Positions 1 to 9,075 of a DNA stretch of 64,000 bases are shown one piece after another. The DNA is taken from positions 310,001 through 374,000 of the forward strand of contig CAVQFM010000007.1 of assembly GCA_963711705.1 (NCBI GenBank). The letters are read 5' to 3'. This DNA is from RYN-230 sp963711705 (lineage in GTDB: Bacteria > Actinomycetota > Actinomycetes > Streptosporangiales > Streptosporangiaceae). Under the pieces are notes generated by a model, which was not told where the DNA came from, ran no database searches, and saw only the letters and a list, made by a program, of their open reading frames with translations. The first letter of the stretch is position 1; each line of letters starts with the position of its first letter. The position numbers were made by a program, and so were the translations under genes.

Positions 1-112
1 GTCCTGCCCCTCAGTCATGGTCATCACTCCGCCCCTGTCACAGCCCAGGCCGGCATCTCGTCTCAGTGGGGCGGGAGGGAACGTAACCGTGGCGGCGAGG
101 AGGCAGCAGCCG

Positions 113-520
113 ATGGCAGTCAGGCCGGACCGGGCTGGCACACGCGGGTATTTCGCACCCGTATCCGGAGCGACGTATGTGCAGCTGACAACGTTCCGGC
201 GCGATGGCCGCGCGGTACCGACACCGGTGCACCTGGTGGTGGACGGCGACGCCGGGTTCTTCCGCACCTGGGACGTGGCGGGCAAGGCCAAGCGGCTCCG
301 GCACACATCAGCCGTGCGGATCGCCCCGGCCACGTTCCGCGGCCGCCCGCTCGGGCCGGCGATCCCGGCCCAGGCCCGGCTGCTGGACGGCCCCGCCGCG
401 GAACGCGCCGCCTGCCTGCTCGCCGCCCGGCACCCGATCCTGCACGGACGGCTCATCCCCTGGCTGCACCGCCGCCGCGGCTGGACCACCCAGCAATACC
501 GGCTGGACCCACCGGAATAG
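113..520 (+). CDS. PPOX-class (F420/FMN-type) small oxidoreductase
   Basis: A 135-residue protein of the pyridoxamine-5'-phosphate-oxidase-like split-barrel superfamily, of the type annotated in actinobacteria as PPOX class F420-dependent oxidoreductases. The core YVQLTTFRRDG, followed by PVHLVVD and then GKAKRLRHT and VRIAP, is the usual order: first barrel strand, second strand, cofactor-phosphate contact region and third strand. The ATG at 113 is preferred over the earlier ATG at 17 because a GAGGAGG ribosome site lies about 9 bases before it and the family starts close to this point. The substrate cannot be told. The gene stands alone, in front of a palindromic repeat and the acs gene. 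The family call is fairly secure; the cofactor (F420 or FMN) is inferred. Confidence 0.75.
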   Translation: MAVRPDRAGTRGYFAPVSGATYVQLTTFRRDGRAVPTPVHLVVDGDAGFFRTWDVAGKAKRLRHTSAVRIAPATFRGRPLGPAIPAQARLLDGPAAERAACLLAARHPILHGRLIPWLHRRRGWTTQQYRLDPPE

Positions 521-929
521 CACCTGACCCGCCGTGGACAGGCAGTGACCCAGGATGGTGATTTCAGAGCCCACCTGACCTGCGCCCACCCCTTCGTGAT
601 CATGACTTTGGATCAATCGTTCGCCCAAAGTCATGATCACGTTCGCAGGCCGAGCGATAGGGGGCTACTGGGGCAAGAGAGGCTGGTGGGTTATCTGCGG
701 CGGAGATGGCGGGCGCCGGCTCCGGCGCGGGTCTCGCCGGCCCGATTTCTGGCCCGGGCAGGTTTCAGCCGCGCTGCTGGGGAAGCCGCACAGGGAGACG
801 TCAGTTTGGCGCTTGTCTGCGCCACTCAGCTACGCCCGGGACTCAGCGCGCTGCGCCGTGGCATGCGGCCGGCCTGCCGGGCGGTCACGGTCAACGCCAG
901 CGCCAGCGGTCCCGAGAAAGGAGCCAGCG
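521..929. other. Intergenic region with palindrome, upstream of acs
   Basis: About 410 bases with no convincing gene. It carries the long palindrome at 595-641, which lies at the 3' side of the preceding gene, and must contain the acs promoter. Open frames that cross it have no ribosome site and no recognisable protein. Confidence 0.6.
595..641. repeat. Dispersed palindrome, copy 1
   Basis: Two perfectly complementary 17-base arms (595-611 and 625-641, left arm CGTGATCATGACTTTGG) enclose a 13-base loop. A second copy with the same arm sequence and one G:T mismatch lies at 29698-29746, downstream of the catalase gene. Both copies sit 3' of a plus-strand gene, so they may work as terminators, but they are also consistent with a small dispersed palindromic repeat family. 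Confidence 0.85.
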
Positions 930-2918
930 ATGCCTGGACCTCCCACGACGAGTCATCCGGTGGATGCCGCGCAGCGGATCGAGGAACTGCTGGACACCCG
1001 GGAATTCCCGCCCCCGGCCGGCTTCGCCGCGCACGCGCAGGTGCAAGACCCAGCCAGCTATGAGCAGGCGGCGGCCGACAGCCCGGCCTGGTGGGCCGGG
1101 CAGGCCCGGCAGCGGCTGGCCTGGGCCACGCCGTTCCAGCAGGTGCTCGACGACAGCAACCCGCCGTTCTACACCTGGTTCGCCGACGGCACGCTCAACG
1201 CGTCCTACAACTGCCTGGACCGGCACGTGGAGGCCGGCCACGGCGACCGGATCGCCTTCCACTGGCACGGCGAGCAGGGTGAGCAGCGGTCGCTGAGCTA
1301 CGCCGAGATCCTGGCCGACACGAAGCGGCTGGCCAACGCGCTCAAGGACCAGGGCGTGCGGAAAGGCGACGTCGTCGGGATCTACCTGCCGATGATTCCC
1401 GAGGTCGTGGTGGCCATGCTGGCCTGCGCCCGGATCGGCGCCCCGCACAACGTCGTGTTCGGCGGCTTCGCCCCCTCGGCCGTGCGGGAACGGATGGAGA
1501 CATCCCAGGCCAAGGCGCTGATCACCACCGATGGCGCGCGGCGGCGCGGGAAGACCGCGCCGATCAAGCAGGCCGTGGACGAGGAGATCGCCGGCCTGGA
1601 CACGCTGCGGACGGTGATCGTGATCCAGTCCACCGGCGCGCCGTGCGAGATGCAGGAGGGCCGCGACCACTGGTACCACGAACTGCTCGAGCAGGCCGCG
1701 CCGGACTGCCCGGCCGAGCCGATGGACGCCGAGCACCCGCTGTTCCTGCTGTACTCCTCCGGCTCGACGGCCAAGCCCAAGGGCATCGTGCACACCACCG
1801 GCGGGTACCTCACCGGCGTCACCACCACGGCGGCGATGGTGTTCGACCTCGACCCGGCGCGGGACGTGTTCTGGTGCACCGCCGACGTCGGCTGGATCAC
1901 CGGGCACTCCTACATCGTGTACGGGCCGATGTCGAACGGCGTGACCTCGGTGATGTACGAGGGCGCGCCGGACTACCCGGACAAGGACGCCTGGTGGCAG
2001 GTGGCCGAGAAGTCGAAGGTGTCGATCTTCTACACCGCGCCCACGGCGATCCGCAGCTTCATGAAGTGGGGCGAGCAGTACCCGGGCAAGCACGACCTGT
2101 CCGCGCTGCGGCTGCTCGGCTCGGTCGGTGAGCCGATCAACCCGAAGGCGTGGCTGTGGTACTACACGGTCATCGGGGGCGAGCGCTGCCCGGTGGTGGA
2201 CACCTGGTGGCAGACCGAGACCGGGGCCATCATGATCGCGCCGCTGCCCGGGCTCACCCCGGCCAAGCCGGGCTCGGCCACCACGCCGCTGCCCGGGGTG
2301 TCGGCCGGCCTGCGCGACGAGGACGGCCACGAGGTCACGGAGGGCGCCGGCCTGCTGGTGCTCACCCAGCCGTGGCCGAGCATGCTGCGCACCCTGTACA
2401 ACGACCCCGACCGGTACGTGGAGACCTACTTCTCCCGGTTCGGCCCGCGCACCTACTTCGTGGGCGACGGGGCCCGCCGGGACGAGGATGGCTACTTCTG
2501 GATCACCGGCCGGATCGACGACGTGATCAACGTGTCCGGGCACCGGCTGTCCACCGCCGAGATCGAGTCCGCGCTGGTCGCGCACACGGCGGTGGCCGAA
2601 GCCGCGGTCATCGCGGTGGATGACGAGATGACCGGCCAGTCGGTGGTCGCGTACGTGACCGTCGTCGGCGAAGCCGAGACCGGCCCCACGCTGACCGGGG
2701 AACTGCGCGACCACGTGGGCACCAGGATCGGCAAGTTCGCCCGGCCGAAACGGATCATCTGGGCCCCGGACCTGCCGAAGACCCGGTCCGGGAAGATCAT
2801 GCGCCGGCTGCTCCGGGACATCGCCGACCACCGGGAACTCGGGGACGTCAGCACCCTCGCCGACCCGTCGGTCGTCGAGGCCCTGCAGCAGTCGGCCTCT
2901 GAGGGGAGCGAACGATGA
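930..2918 (+). CDS. acs: Acetyl-CoA synthetase (AMP-forming)
   Basis: A 662-residue acyl-adenylate-forming enzyme that joins acetate and CoA using ATP. Length and order fit acetyl-CoA synthetase: the N-terminal ACS segment with YNCLDRHVE near residue 90, the P-loop-like YSSGSTAKPKG at 275-285, the WWQTETG motif, TGRIDDVINVSGHR at the hinge, and a C-terminal PKTRSGKIMRR in which Lys622 is the catalytic lysine that protein acetyltransferases usually modify. The P-loop has Ala where Gly is usual. The ATG at 930 has GAAAGGAG just upstream; the frame is open further upstream, but without homology. The stop overlaps the phaB start (ATGA), and phaA and phaC follow, so the gene probably feeds acetyl-CoA to polyhydroxyalkanoate synthesis. 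Confidence 0.93.
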   Translation: MPGPPTTSHPVDAAQRIEELLDTREFPPPAGFAAHAQVQDPASYEQAAADSPAWWAGQARQRLAWATPFQQVLDDSNPPFYTWFADGTLNASYNCLDRHVEAGHGDRIAFHWHGEQGEQRSLSYAEILADTKRLANALKDQGVRKGDVVGIYLPMIPEVVVAMLACARIGAPHNVVFGGFAPSAVRERMETSQAKALITTDGARRRGKTAPIKQAVDEEIAGLDTLRTVIVIQSTGAPCEMQEGRDHWYHELLEQAAPDCPAEPMDAEHPLFLLYSSGSTAKPKGIVHTTGGYLTGVTTTAAMVFDLDPARDVFWCTADVGWITGHSYIVYGPMSNGVTSVMYEGAPDYPDKDAWWQVAEKSKVSIFYTAPTAIRSFMKWGEQYPGKHDLSALRLLGSVGEPINPKAWLWYYTVIGGERCPVVDTWWQTETGAIMIAPLPGLTPAKPGSATTPLPGVSAGLRDEDGHEVTEGAGLLVLTQPWPSMLRTLYNDPDRYVETYFSRFGPRTYFVGDGARRDEDGYFWITGRIDDVINVSGHRLSTAEIESALVAHTAVAEAAVIAVDDEMTGQSVVAYVTVVGEAETGPTLTGELRDHVGTRIGKFARPKRIIWAPDLPKTRSGKIMRRLLRDIADHRELGDVSTLADPSVVEALQQSASEGSER

Positions 2919-3739
2919 CAGTAACCAGGCATCAGGCATCAGCGGCGGGCAGCGTCGTGCTGGCCGACCGGGTGGCCCTGGTCACCGGCGGCACCCGCGG
3001 CATCGGCGCCGCCGTCAGCCAGGCCCTGGCCGAGCAGGGTGGCTCGGTCGCGGCCGGCTACTGGCACAACCATGAGGCGGCCGAGAAGTTCGCGGACGAC
3101 ATGCGGACCGGGCATCCCGGCCAGCAGTTCACCGTGCACGAGGGCAACATCGGCGTGCCCGAGGACTGCCGCCGGGTGGTCGGCGAGGTGATCGACCAGC
3201 ACGGCCGGCTCGACATCCTGGTCAACAACGCCGGGATCACGATCGACAAGACCGCGGCCAGGATGTCCGACGACGACTGGCACAAGGTCATCGACATCAA
3301 CCTGTCCGGGGCGTTCTTCATCGCGCAGGCCGCACTGCAGCACATGATCGAGCGCGGCACCGGGCGGATCGTGAACGTCTCCTCGGTCATCGGCGAGACC
3401 GGCAACGTCGGCCAGGTCAACTACGCCGCGTCCAAGTCGGGCCTGTTCGGGCTGACCAAGTCGCTGGCCCGCGAGGCCATCTTCCAGCTGGACAAGGCCG
3501 GGCGCCCGCCGGGCGACGGCATCGGCGTGACCGTGAACGCGGTCACCCCCGGCTTCGTCGCCACCGACATGCTGGCCGGGATGCCGGACAAGGCGCTGGA
3601 CCGGGTCCGCGCCCAGATCCCGATGAAGCGGCTCGGCCGGCCGGAGGAGATCGCCCGGGTGGTCAGCTTCCTGGCCGCGGACGAGTCGGCGTACATCACC
3701 GGGCAGCTGTGGGGGGTCAACGGCGGCCTGGACATGTGA
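2915..3739 (+). CDS. phaB: Acetoacetyl-CoA reductase (SDR family)
   Basis: A 274-residue classical short-chain dehydrogenase. It has GGTRGIG (25-31) for NADP(H) binding, NNAG (104-107), the catalytic Ser156/157, Tyr170 and Lys174 in YAASK, and a C-terminal YITGQLWGVNGG. By sequence alone it could be FabG, which reduces 3-oxoacyl-ACP. Its position between acs and the thiolase and synthase genes makes NADPH-dependent acetoacetyl-CoA reductase (PhaB) the better call. The start overlaps the acs stop by four bases (ATGA) and has GAGGGGAG upstream, which points to translational coupling. Confidence 0.88.
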   Translation: MTVTRHQASAAGSVVLADRVALVTGGTRGIGAAVSQALAEQGGSVAAGYWHNHEAAEKFADDMRTGHPGQQFTVHEGNIGVPEDCRRVVGEVIDQHGRLDILVNNAGITIDKTAARMSDDDWHKVIDINLSGAFFIAQAALQHMIERGTGRIVNVSSVIGETGNVGQVNYAASKSGLFGLTKSLAREAIFQLDKAGRPPGDGIGVTVNAVTPGFVATDMLAGMPDKALDRVRAQIPMKRLGRPEEIARVVSFLAADESAYITGQLWGVNGGLDM

Positions 3740-3747
3740 GGAGCAGC

Positions 3748-4942
3748 ATGACGAGCAACGAGCAGCAGGACGTGCTGGTGCTGTCCGGCACCCGGACCGC
3801 GATCGGCAACTACGGCGGCGGCCTGAAGGACATGCCGCCCTGTGACCTGGCCGCGACAGTGGTGCGCGAAGCGGTGCGCCGGGCCGGCCTGCCGCCCGGT
3901 GACGTGGGTCACGCCGTGTTCGGCAACGTGATCCACACCGAGGCCCGGGACATGTACCTGGCCCGGGTGGCCGCGGTCAACGGCGGCCTGCCGGTGGGCA
4001 CGCCCGCGTTCACGCTCAACCGGGTGTGCGGCAGCGGCCTGCAGGCCATCGTGTCCGCGGCCCAGACCATCATGCTCGGCGATGCCGACGCGGCGGTGGC
4101 GGGCGGCGCCGAGTCGATGAGCCGCGGCCAGTACTGGGTGCCCGGCCTGCGCTGGGGCCAGCGGATGGGCGACGGCGTCACCGTCAACGCGACGATCGGC
4201 GCGGTGACCGACCCGTTCGAGTCCTGCCACATGGGCGTGACCGCGGAGAACGTGGCCGGGGAGTTCCAGGTGACCAGGGCCGACCAGGATGAGCTGGCGG
4301 CGGAGAGCCACCGCCGGGCGGCCGCCGCCCGGTCGGCCGGTTACTTCGCCGAGCAGATCACGCCGGTCGAGGTGCCCGGCCGCACGGGCAGCAGCACGGT
4401 TGACACCGACGAGCACATCCGCGAGGACGTGTCCGCCGGCGGGCTGGCCAAGCTGCGGCCCCAGTTCGCCGAGGACGGCACGGTCACCGCGGGCAATGCG
4501 TCCGGCATCAACGACGCGGCCGCGGCGGTGGTGCTGGCCAGCGCGGAGTACGCCGGGCAGCATGCGCCTGACGCCGCTGGGCCGGCTCGTCGCCTACAGC
4601 CATGCCGGGGTGGAGCCGCGGATCATGGGGATCGGCCCGGTGCCCGCCACCCGCAAGGTGCTGGACCGGGCCGGGCTGAAGCTCGACGACATCGACGTGT
4701 TCGAGGTCAATGAGGCGTTCGCGGCGCAGGCCGTGGCGGTCATTCGCGAGCTGGGCCTGCCGCCGGACCGGACCAACCCGAACGGCAGCGGGGTGTCCCT
4801 CGGTCACCCGATCGCCGCGACCGGGACCATCCTCACCATCAAGGCGCTCTACGAGCTGCGCCGCACCGGTGGGAGGTACGCCCTGGTGACCATGTGCATC
4901 GGCGGCGGCCAGGGCATCGCCGCGATCTTCGAGCGGCTCTGA
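3748..4942 (+). pseudogene. phaA: Acetyl-CoA acetyltransferase (thiolase), frameshifted
   Basis: A biosynthetic thiolase condensing two acetyl-CoA to acetoacetyl-CoA. The first frame (3748 to about 4565) carries the nucleophile Cys94 in NRVCGSGLQ. The rest, in the next frame, carries NEAFAAQA, GHPIAATG and the second cysteine in CIGGGQG, so every active-site element is present. The two parts join at about 4560-4570, near CAGCATGCGCCTG. The total length is one base more than a multiple of three; removing one base would give about 397 residues, normal for the family. GAGGAG precedes the start, 8 bases after phaB. Either a sequence error or a recent inactivating insertion. Confidence 0.88.
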
Positions 4943-4991
4943 CCCGGGCCGCAGGCCGACAGTGAACCCGCCAATTCAGGGAGGTAGTGCA

Positions 4992-6703
4992 GTGAGCACC
5001 GAGGAAGCCAGGCGCCGCAGCGAGCACGCGGCTGACGCGCTCGGCCCGGAGGCGGGCCTGATACCCGGCCTGGACCTGACTGGCTTCCTCGGCGCGCTGG
5101 GCTCGGTGCTGCGCCGGGCGGCGGCGCACCCGGGCCAGGTCACCGGGGCGACGGTGGGCTACGCGACCAGCCTGGCCAAGATCGGGCCGGTCGCGCTGGC
5201 CCGCTGGCTGGGCGCTGACCTGCCGCCGCCGCTGCCCGCCGGCCCGGCGGACCGCCGGTTCGCCGACCCGGCCTGGGACGGCAACCCGGCGTTCTTCGCG
5301 CTGCGCCAGTCCTACCTGGCCAGCCAGGACTACGCCGGCCGGCTGCTGGCCGCCGGGGCCGGCGACCCGGTGGCGGACGGCAAGGCCAGGCTGGCCGCGG
5401 GCCTGCTGGCCGACGCGCTGGCACCGACGAACTTCCTGCCCACCAACCCGGCCGCGGTGAAGCGGGCATTCGACACCGCCGGCGCGAGCGTGCTGGCCGG
5501 CGCCCGGAACTTCGCCGGCGACCTCGCGCACAACCACGGCCGCCCGCAGCAGGTGGACCGGCGCCCGTTCCAGCTGGGCCGGAACCTGGCCGCCACGCCC
5601 GGCCAGGTGGTGTTCCGCAACGAGCTCATGGAGCTGATCCAGTACGCGCCGCAGACCCCGAAGGTGCACCCGATCCCGCTGCTGGCCAGCCCGCCGTGGA
5701 TCAACAAGTACTACATCATGGACCTGGCGCCCGGCCGCAGCTTCATCGAGTGGGCCGTCCAGCACGGCCACACGGTGTTCGCGATCTCCTACCGCAACCC
5801 GGGCCCGGGCATGCGCGACGTGTCGCTGGAGGACTACCTGCTCGACGGGCCACGGGCCGCGCTGGACGTGATCGCCGACATCACCGGCACGCACCAGATC
5901 GACATCGCCGGGCTGTGCCTGGGCGGCGCGCTGACCGCGATGCTCGCCGCCTACCTGGCCGGCGCCGGTGATCAGCGGATCAACTCACTGACCCTGCTGA
6001 ACACCATGCTCGACTACAGCCGTCCGGGCGTCCTGGGTGCGTTCACCGACGAGCAGACCGTGACCCGGCTGGAACAGCAGATGGCGGAGCGCGGGGTGCT
6101 CGACGGCGACCAGATGGCGGGCACCTTCGACCTGCTCCGGGCCAACGACCTGATCTTCAGCTACGTGGTGTCCGGCTGGCTGATGGGCCAGCGCCCGCCG
6201 GCCTTCGACATCCTGGCCTGGAACGCCGACAGCACCCGGCTGCCTGCCGCCATGCACTCCTTCTACCTGCGCTCCCTTTATCTGCATAACGAATTGGCGC
6301 GGGGCGAGCTGACCCTGGCCGGCCGCGTCTGGCGCTGTCTGACATCAAGAACGACACCTATGTGGTGGCCGCCATCAACGACCACATCGTGCCGTGGGAG
6401 GCGTCGTATGAGTCCACCCGGCTGCTCGGCGGCGACGTCAGGTACGTGCTGAGCTCGGGCGGGCATATCGCCGGGATCGTCAACCCGCCCGGCCCCAAGG
6501 CCAGGTACGAAGCGAACGAGAATTACCCGGAGTCGGCGCCGGAGTGGCGGGCGGCGGCCAGCGAAACCGCCGGCTCGTGGTGGGAGGACTGGGCCCGGTG
6601 GGCGGGTAAGCGTGCTGGGCCGCGGCGCTCCCCGCCACCACCCATGGGCAGCGACCGGTACCCGCCCGCCGGTGACGCCCCCGGCGACTACGTCCAGCAC
6701 TGA
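4992..6703 (+). pseudogene. phaC: Polyhydroxyalkanoate synthase, frameshifted near the 3' end
   Basis: A PHA polymerase of about 570 residues that links 3-hydroxyacyl-CoA units into polyester at the granule surface. The PhaC N-terminal domain (RPFQLGRNLA, PPWINKYYIMDL) is followed by the lipase-like box GLCLGG with the nucleophilic cysteine. The catalytic Asp (NDHIVPWE) and His (GGHIAGIVNPP) lie in a different frame after about 6320-6333, where one base seems to be missing; restoring it would read GRRLALSDIKNDTY. The GTG at 4992 is chosen over the ATG at 4962 because GGAGGTAG lies just in front of it. Last gene of the acs-phaB-phaA-phaC run. Same uncertainty as phaA: error or true mutation. 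Confidence 0.88.
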
Positions 6704-6743
6704 GGCGTGATACCGGCCGCCCGGCTGACCGCTTCTCCTGGGT

Positions 6744-7457
6744 CTACCCGGCGGCCACGGCGGCCGCGAACGCCGCCATCGAGGGGAACTCCCAGTCGGG
6801 CGTCACCGGGGCGGGCGGCTCGGGGGTGGCGCCCCAGCCGGGGTCGGCGTGGCGGCGGTTGATCCAGACCGTGCGCAGCCCGGCCCGTTTCGCCGGGACG
6901 TGGTCGTGGAACAGGCTCTGGGCCACGTGCAGCAGGCCACCGGGCCGGATGCCCAGCCGGGCCGCCTCGGTGGCCAGCGCGTCGAAGTTCCGCTGCGCGG
7001 GCTTGTAGGAGCCGATGTCCTCCGCGGTCAGGATGCTGGTGAACGCGACACCGAGCCGCTGGTTCGAGGCGGCGAACGAGGCCCGGTCCACGTTGGACAA
7101 GATGATCAGCTGGAACCGCCCGGACAGGGCGGCCAGCGCCGCGGGCGAGTCCGGGAACGCGGGCCAGTCCGGCACCGAGCCGCCCAGCCGGGCCGCGTCC
7201 TCGTCGGTGACGGTGGCGCCCAGCTGGCGGCCGAGCTGCCGCAGGCTGCGGGCCAGCACGTCCGGGTAGCGGTCGGCGGGATGCCCGGCTTCCGCCGCGG
7301 CCTCGCAGGACGAGTAGCCGGCCAGCAGCTGTTCCGCGGTCAGGTCCAGTCCCTGCCCGCGGGCCCAGGGCACGAGCACGGCGGTCAGGCCGGCTTCCCA
7401 GTCGATCAGGGTGCCATAGCAGTCGAAGCTGAGCGCCTCGAAGTCGGTGAGTTTCAC
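6744..7457 (-). CDS. HAD hydrolase, haloacid dehalogenase type II-like
   Basis: A 237-residue HAD-superfamily hydrolase. DCYGTLIDWE near the N-terminus holds the nucleophilic Asp, LSNVD is motif II, SYKPAQRNF holds the motif III Lys, and HVAQSLFHDH is motif IV. This set matches the 2-haloacid dehalogenase (type II) branch, but many members act on other small substrates. The GTG start overlaps the stop of the upstream gene (GTGA), with a GAGGAG ribosome site inside that gene, so the two are translationally coupled. The gene faces phaC and ends 40 bases from it. Confidence 0.82.
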   Translation of the reverse strand: MKLTDFEALSFDCYGTLIDWEAGLTAVLVPWARGQGLDLTAEQLLAGYSSCEAAAEAGHPADRYPDVLARSLRQLGRQLGATVTDEDAARLGGSVPDWPAFPDSPAALAALSGRFQLIILSNVDRASFAASNQRLGVAFTSILTAEDIGSYKPAQRNFDALATEAARLGIRPGGLLHVAQSLFHDHVPAKRAGLRTVWINRRHADPGWGATPEPPAPVTPDWEFPSMAAFAAAVAAG

Positions 7458-8257
7458 CGGTCGTGCTCCTCACGGGTGGGCGGGGCCTGGACAGGCTGCC
7501 CGAGCTGGCGGGCGAGCACGTGCGGCGCGTCCACCAGAGATGGGCCGTACCAGGTCAGGTGGCGGCCGCTGACCAGGGCACAGTCCGTGCCGGGGAAGCA
7601 TTCGGGCCCGTCACCGGCGGTGAAGTGGTAGGGCTCGTCGGGCAGCACGATCAGGTCCGGGCCAGCCGCCCGGAGCTGGTCCAGGGCGGCCTTCGGGTAG
7701 CGCTCGGCGTGCCCGGCGTACAGGTTGCCGACACCCAGCCGGGCCAGCACGTCCCCGGCGAACGTGTCCCGGCCGAGCACCATCCAGGGCCGGCGCCAGA
7801 CCGGGATGACGGCCCGGCGCGGCGGCCCGGGACCTACCCCGGCCCAGGCGGCGGCCGCCTCGTCCAGCCAGCCGGGGGCGGGCAGCCCGCAGGCCACGGT
7901 CAGCATGCGGCGCAGCGAGGTCAGCGCCTGATCCACGGTGCGCACCACGGTGACCCACACCGGCACGCCCGCCGCCCGCAGCGCGGCCAGGTCAGCCGGG
8001 CGGTTCTCCTCCTCGTTGGCCAGCACGAGGTCCGGGGCGAGCGCCTGGATCAGGCTCAGGTCCGGGTTCTTGGTGCCGCGCACCCGGGGCACGTCGAGGC
8101 CGGCCGGATGGCTGCACCAGTCGGTCGCCCCAGCCAGCCGGGTGGGCGCGGTCGCCGCGACCGTCTCGGTCAGCGACGGCACCAGCGACACGACCCGCTG
8201 GGGCGGCCCGGCCAGCGGTACCACCGCGCCCGTGTCGTCCCGTGCGTCGCCGGCCAT
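7454..8257 (-). CDS. Cytosolic helical-backbone metal-receptor (BtuF-like) protein
   Basis: A 267-residue protein with the fold of periplasmic B12/iron-siderophore binding proteins: PQRVVSLVPSLTETV, then ALAPDLVLANEEENR, later AAGPDLIVLPDEPYHF. There is no signal peptide or lipobox and no ABC permease or ATPase nearby, so it probably stays in the cytoplasm, as do related actinobacterial proteins annotated as cobalamin-binding or helical-backbone metal receptors. It is co-transcribed with the HAD hydrolase through a four-base overlap. The ATG at 8257 lacks a clear ribosome site and could be leaderless. The ligand is unknown. Confidence 0.75.
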   Translation of the reverse strand: MAGDARDDTGAVVPLAGPPQRVVSLVPSLTETVAATAPTRLAGATDWCSHPAGLDVPRVRGTKNPDLSLIQALAPDLVLANEEENRPADLAALRAAGVPVWVTVVRTVDQALTSLRRMLTVACGLPAPGWLDEAAAAWAGVGPGPPRRAVIPVWRRPWMVLGRDTFAGDVLARLGVGNLYAGHAERYPKAALDQLRAAGPDLIVLPDEPYHFTAGDGPECFPGTDCALVSGRHLTWYGPSLVDAPHVLARQLGQPVQAPPTREEHDR

Positions 8258-8459
8258 GGGATCAGTCTGCTGGGGTCACCGCCCGCCCGCCGCGCCGGGG
8301 TAGGCGGCCGGCGGCCGCTGGCCGTCAGGCGATCATCCGGAGCCGGGGCCGGGTCGGTGAGATGGCCCGGATGGTGCTGGCCGGGGCCGTCCACGGGAAA
8401 TGGGCAGTTCTCAGCCGTATCCGCCGGAAACCCTCCCGGGTAAGCCGGTTCCGGGCCCC

Positions 8460-8927
8460 TCAGCCGAGCTCGGCGGCGGGCTCCACCAGGATCAGGCCGG
8501 GCGTGGCATCCCAGCCGAGAATCCGGATGATGCCGGTGAGCTGGGCGGGCAGATGAGCGATCGTGACCTGCCGGACCGTGCCTGGCCCCTGGCCGGCCGG
8601 GTTGGCCAGCGACGTGATCGCGCGCAGGCCAGCCAGATCGCAGAACTCCACCCCGGTCAGGTCGATCCGGATCGCAGTCGCCCCGCTCAGCGCCGCCCGG
8701 GCCAGCGACCGGGTGAGCACCGGATAGGTCGAGTCGTCGACCACCCCGGCCAGCTGCAGCGTGGCTGGCTCGCGGTGGAAGGTGATGCTCAGCGGGCTCT
8801 GCGGTTCCGGCCGGCCAGAACCATCGGACCAGGATTTCCCGGCCGGGGCGGCCGCCATGTCGCCGGCCATCCGGCCGCGCGCAGACTCGGGCCCACTGGC
8901 AGACTGACCAGCCGTGCCACGGTCCAT
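8460..8927 (-). CDS. STAS-domain protein (anti-anti-sigma type)
   Basis: A 155-residue protein. A disordered Gly/Ser/Pro-rich N-terminus of about 40 residues is followed by one STAS domain: LQLAGVVDDSTYPVL, then IRIDLTGVEFCDLAGLRAI, the usual site of the phosphorylatable Ser/Thr. Here the position holds Asp-Leu rather than a clear Ser, so control by phosphorylation is doubtful. The ATG at 8927 has GGAG five bases upstream; the frame is open further, but the extra part overlaps the next gene and looks non-coding. It lies just downstream of the giant phosphatase/STAS protein on the same strand and may be its partner. Confidence 0.75.
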   Translation of the reverse strand: MDRGTAGQSASGPESARGRMAGDMAAAPAGKSWSDGSGRPEPQSPLSITFHREPATLQLAGVVDDSTYPVLTRSLARAALSGATAIRIDLTGVEFCDLAGLRAITSLANPAGQGPGTVRQVTIAHLPAQLTGIIRILGWDATPGLILVEPAAELG

Positions 8928-9075
8928 GGCAGCTCCGCACTGTTCGCCATCGGCCGTCCGGCAGCTGAGCTGACAACTGCCGGGGAAACGACCCCTCACC
9001 CCACTGTAGCGGTGGTCTGGCCTGCGTCCACCCCGAGCCGCACGAACATCCAGCCAGCCCGGCAGCCCGCGCCGG

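Noticed and set aside
13..27. AGTCATGGTCATCAC near the window start, resembling an arm of the dispersed palindrome
   Set aside because: It differs in several positions and has no matching second arm within the window.
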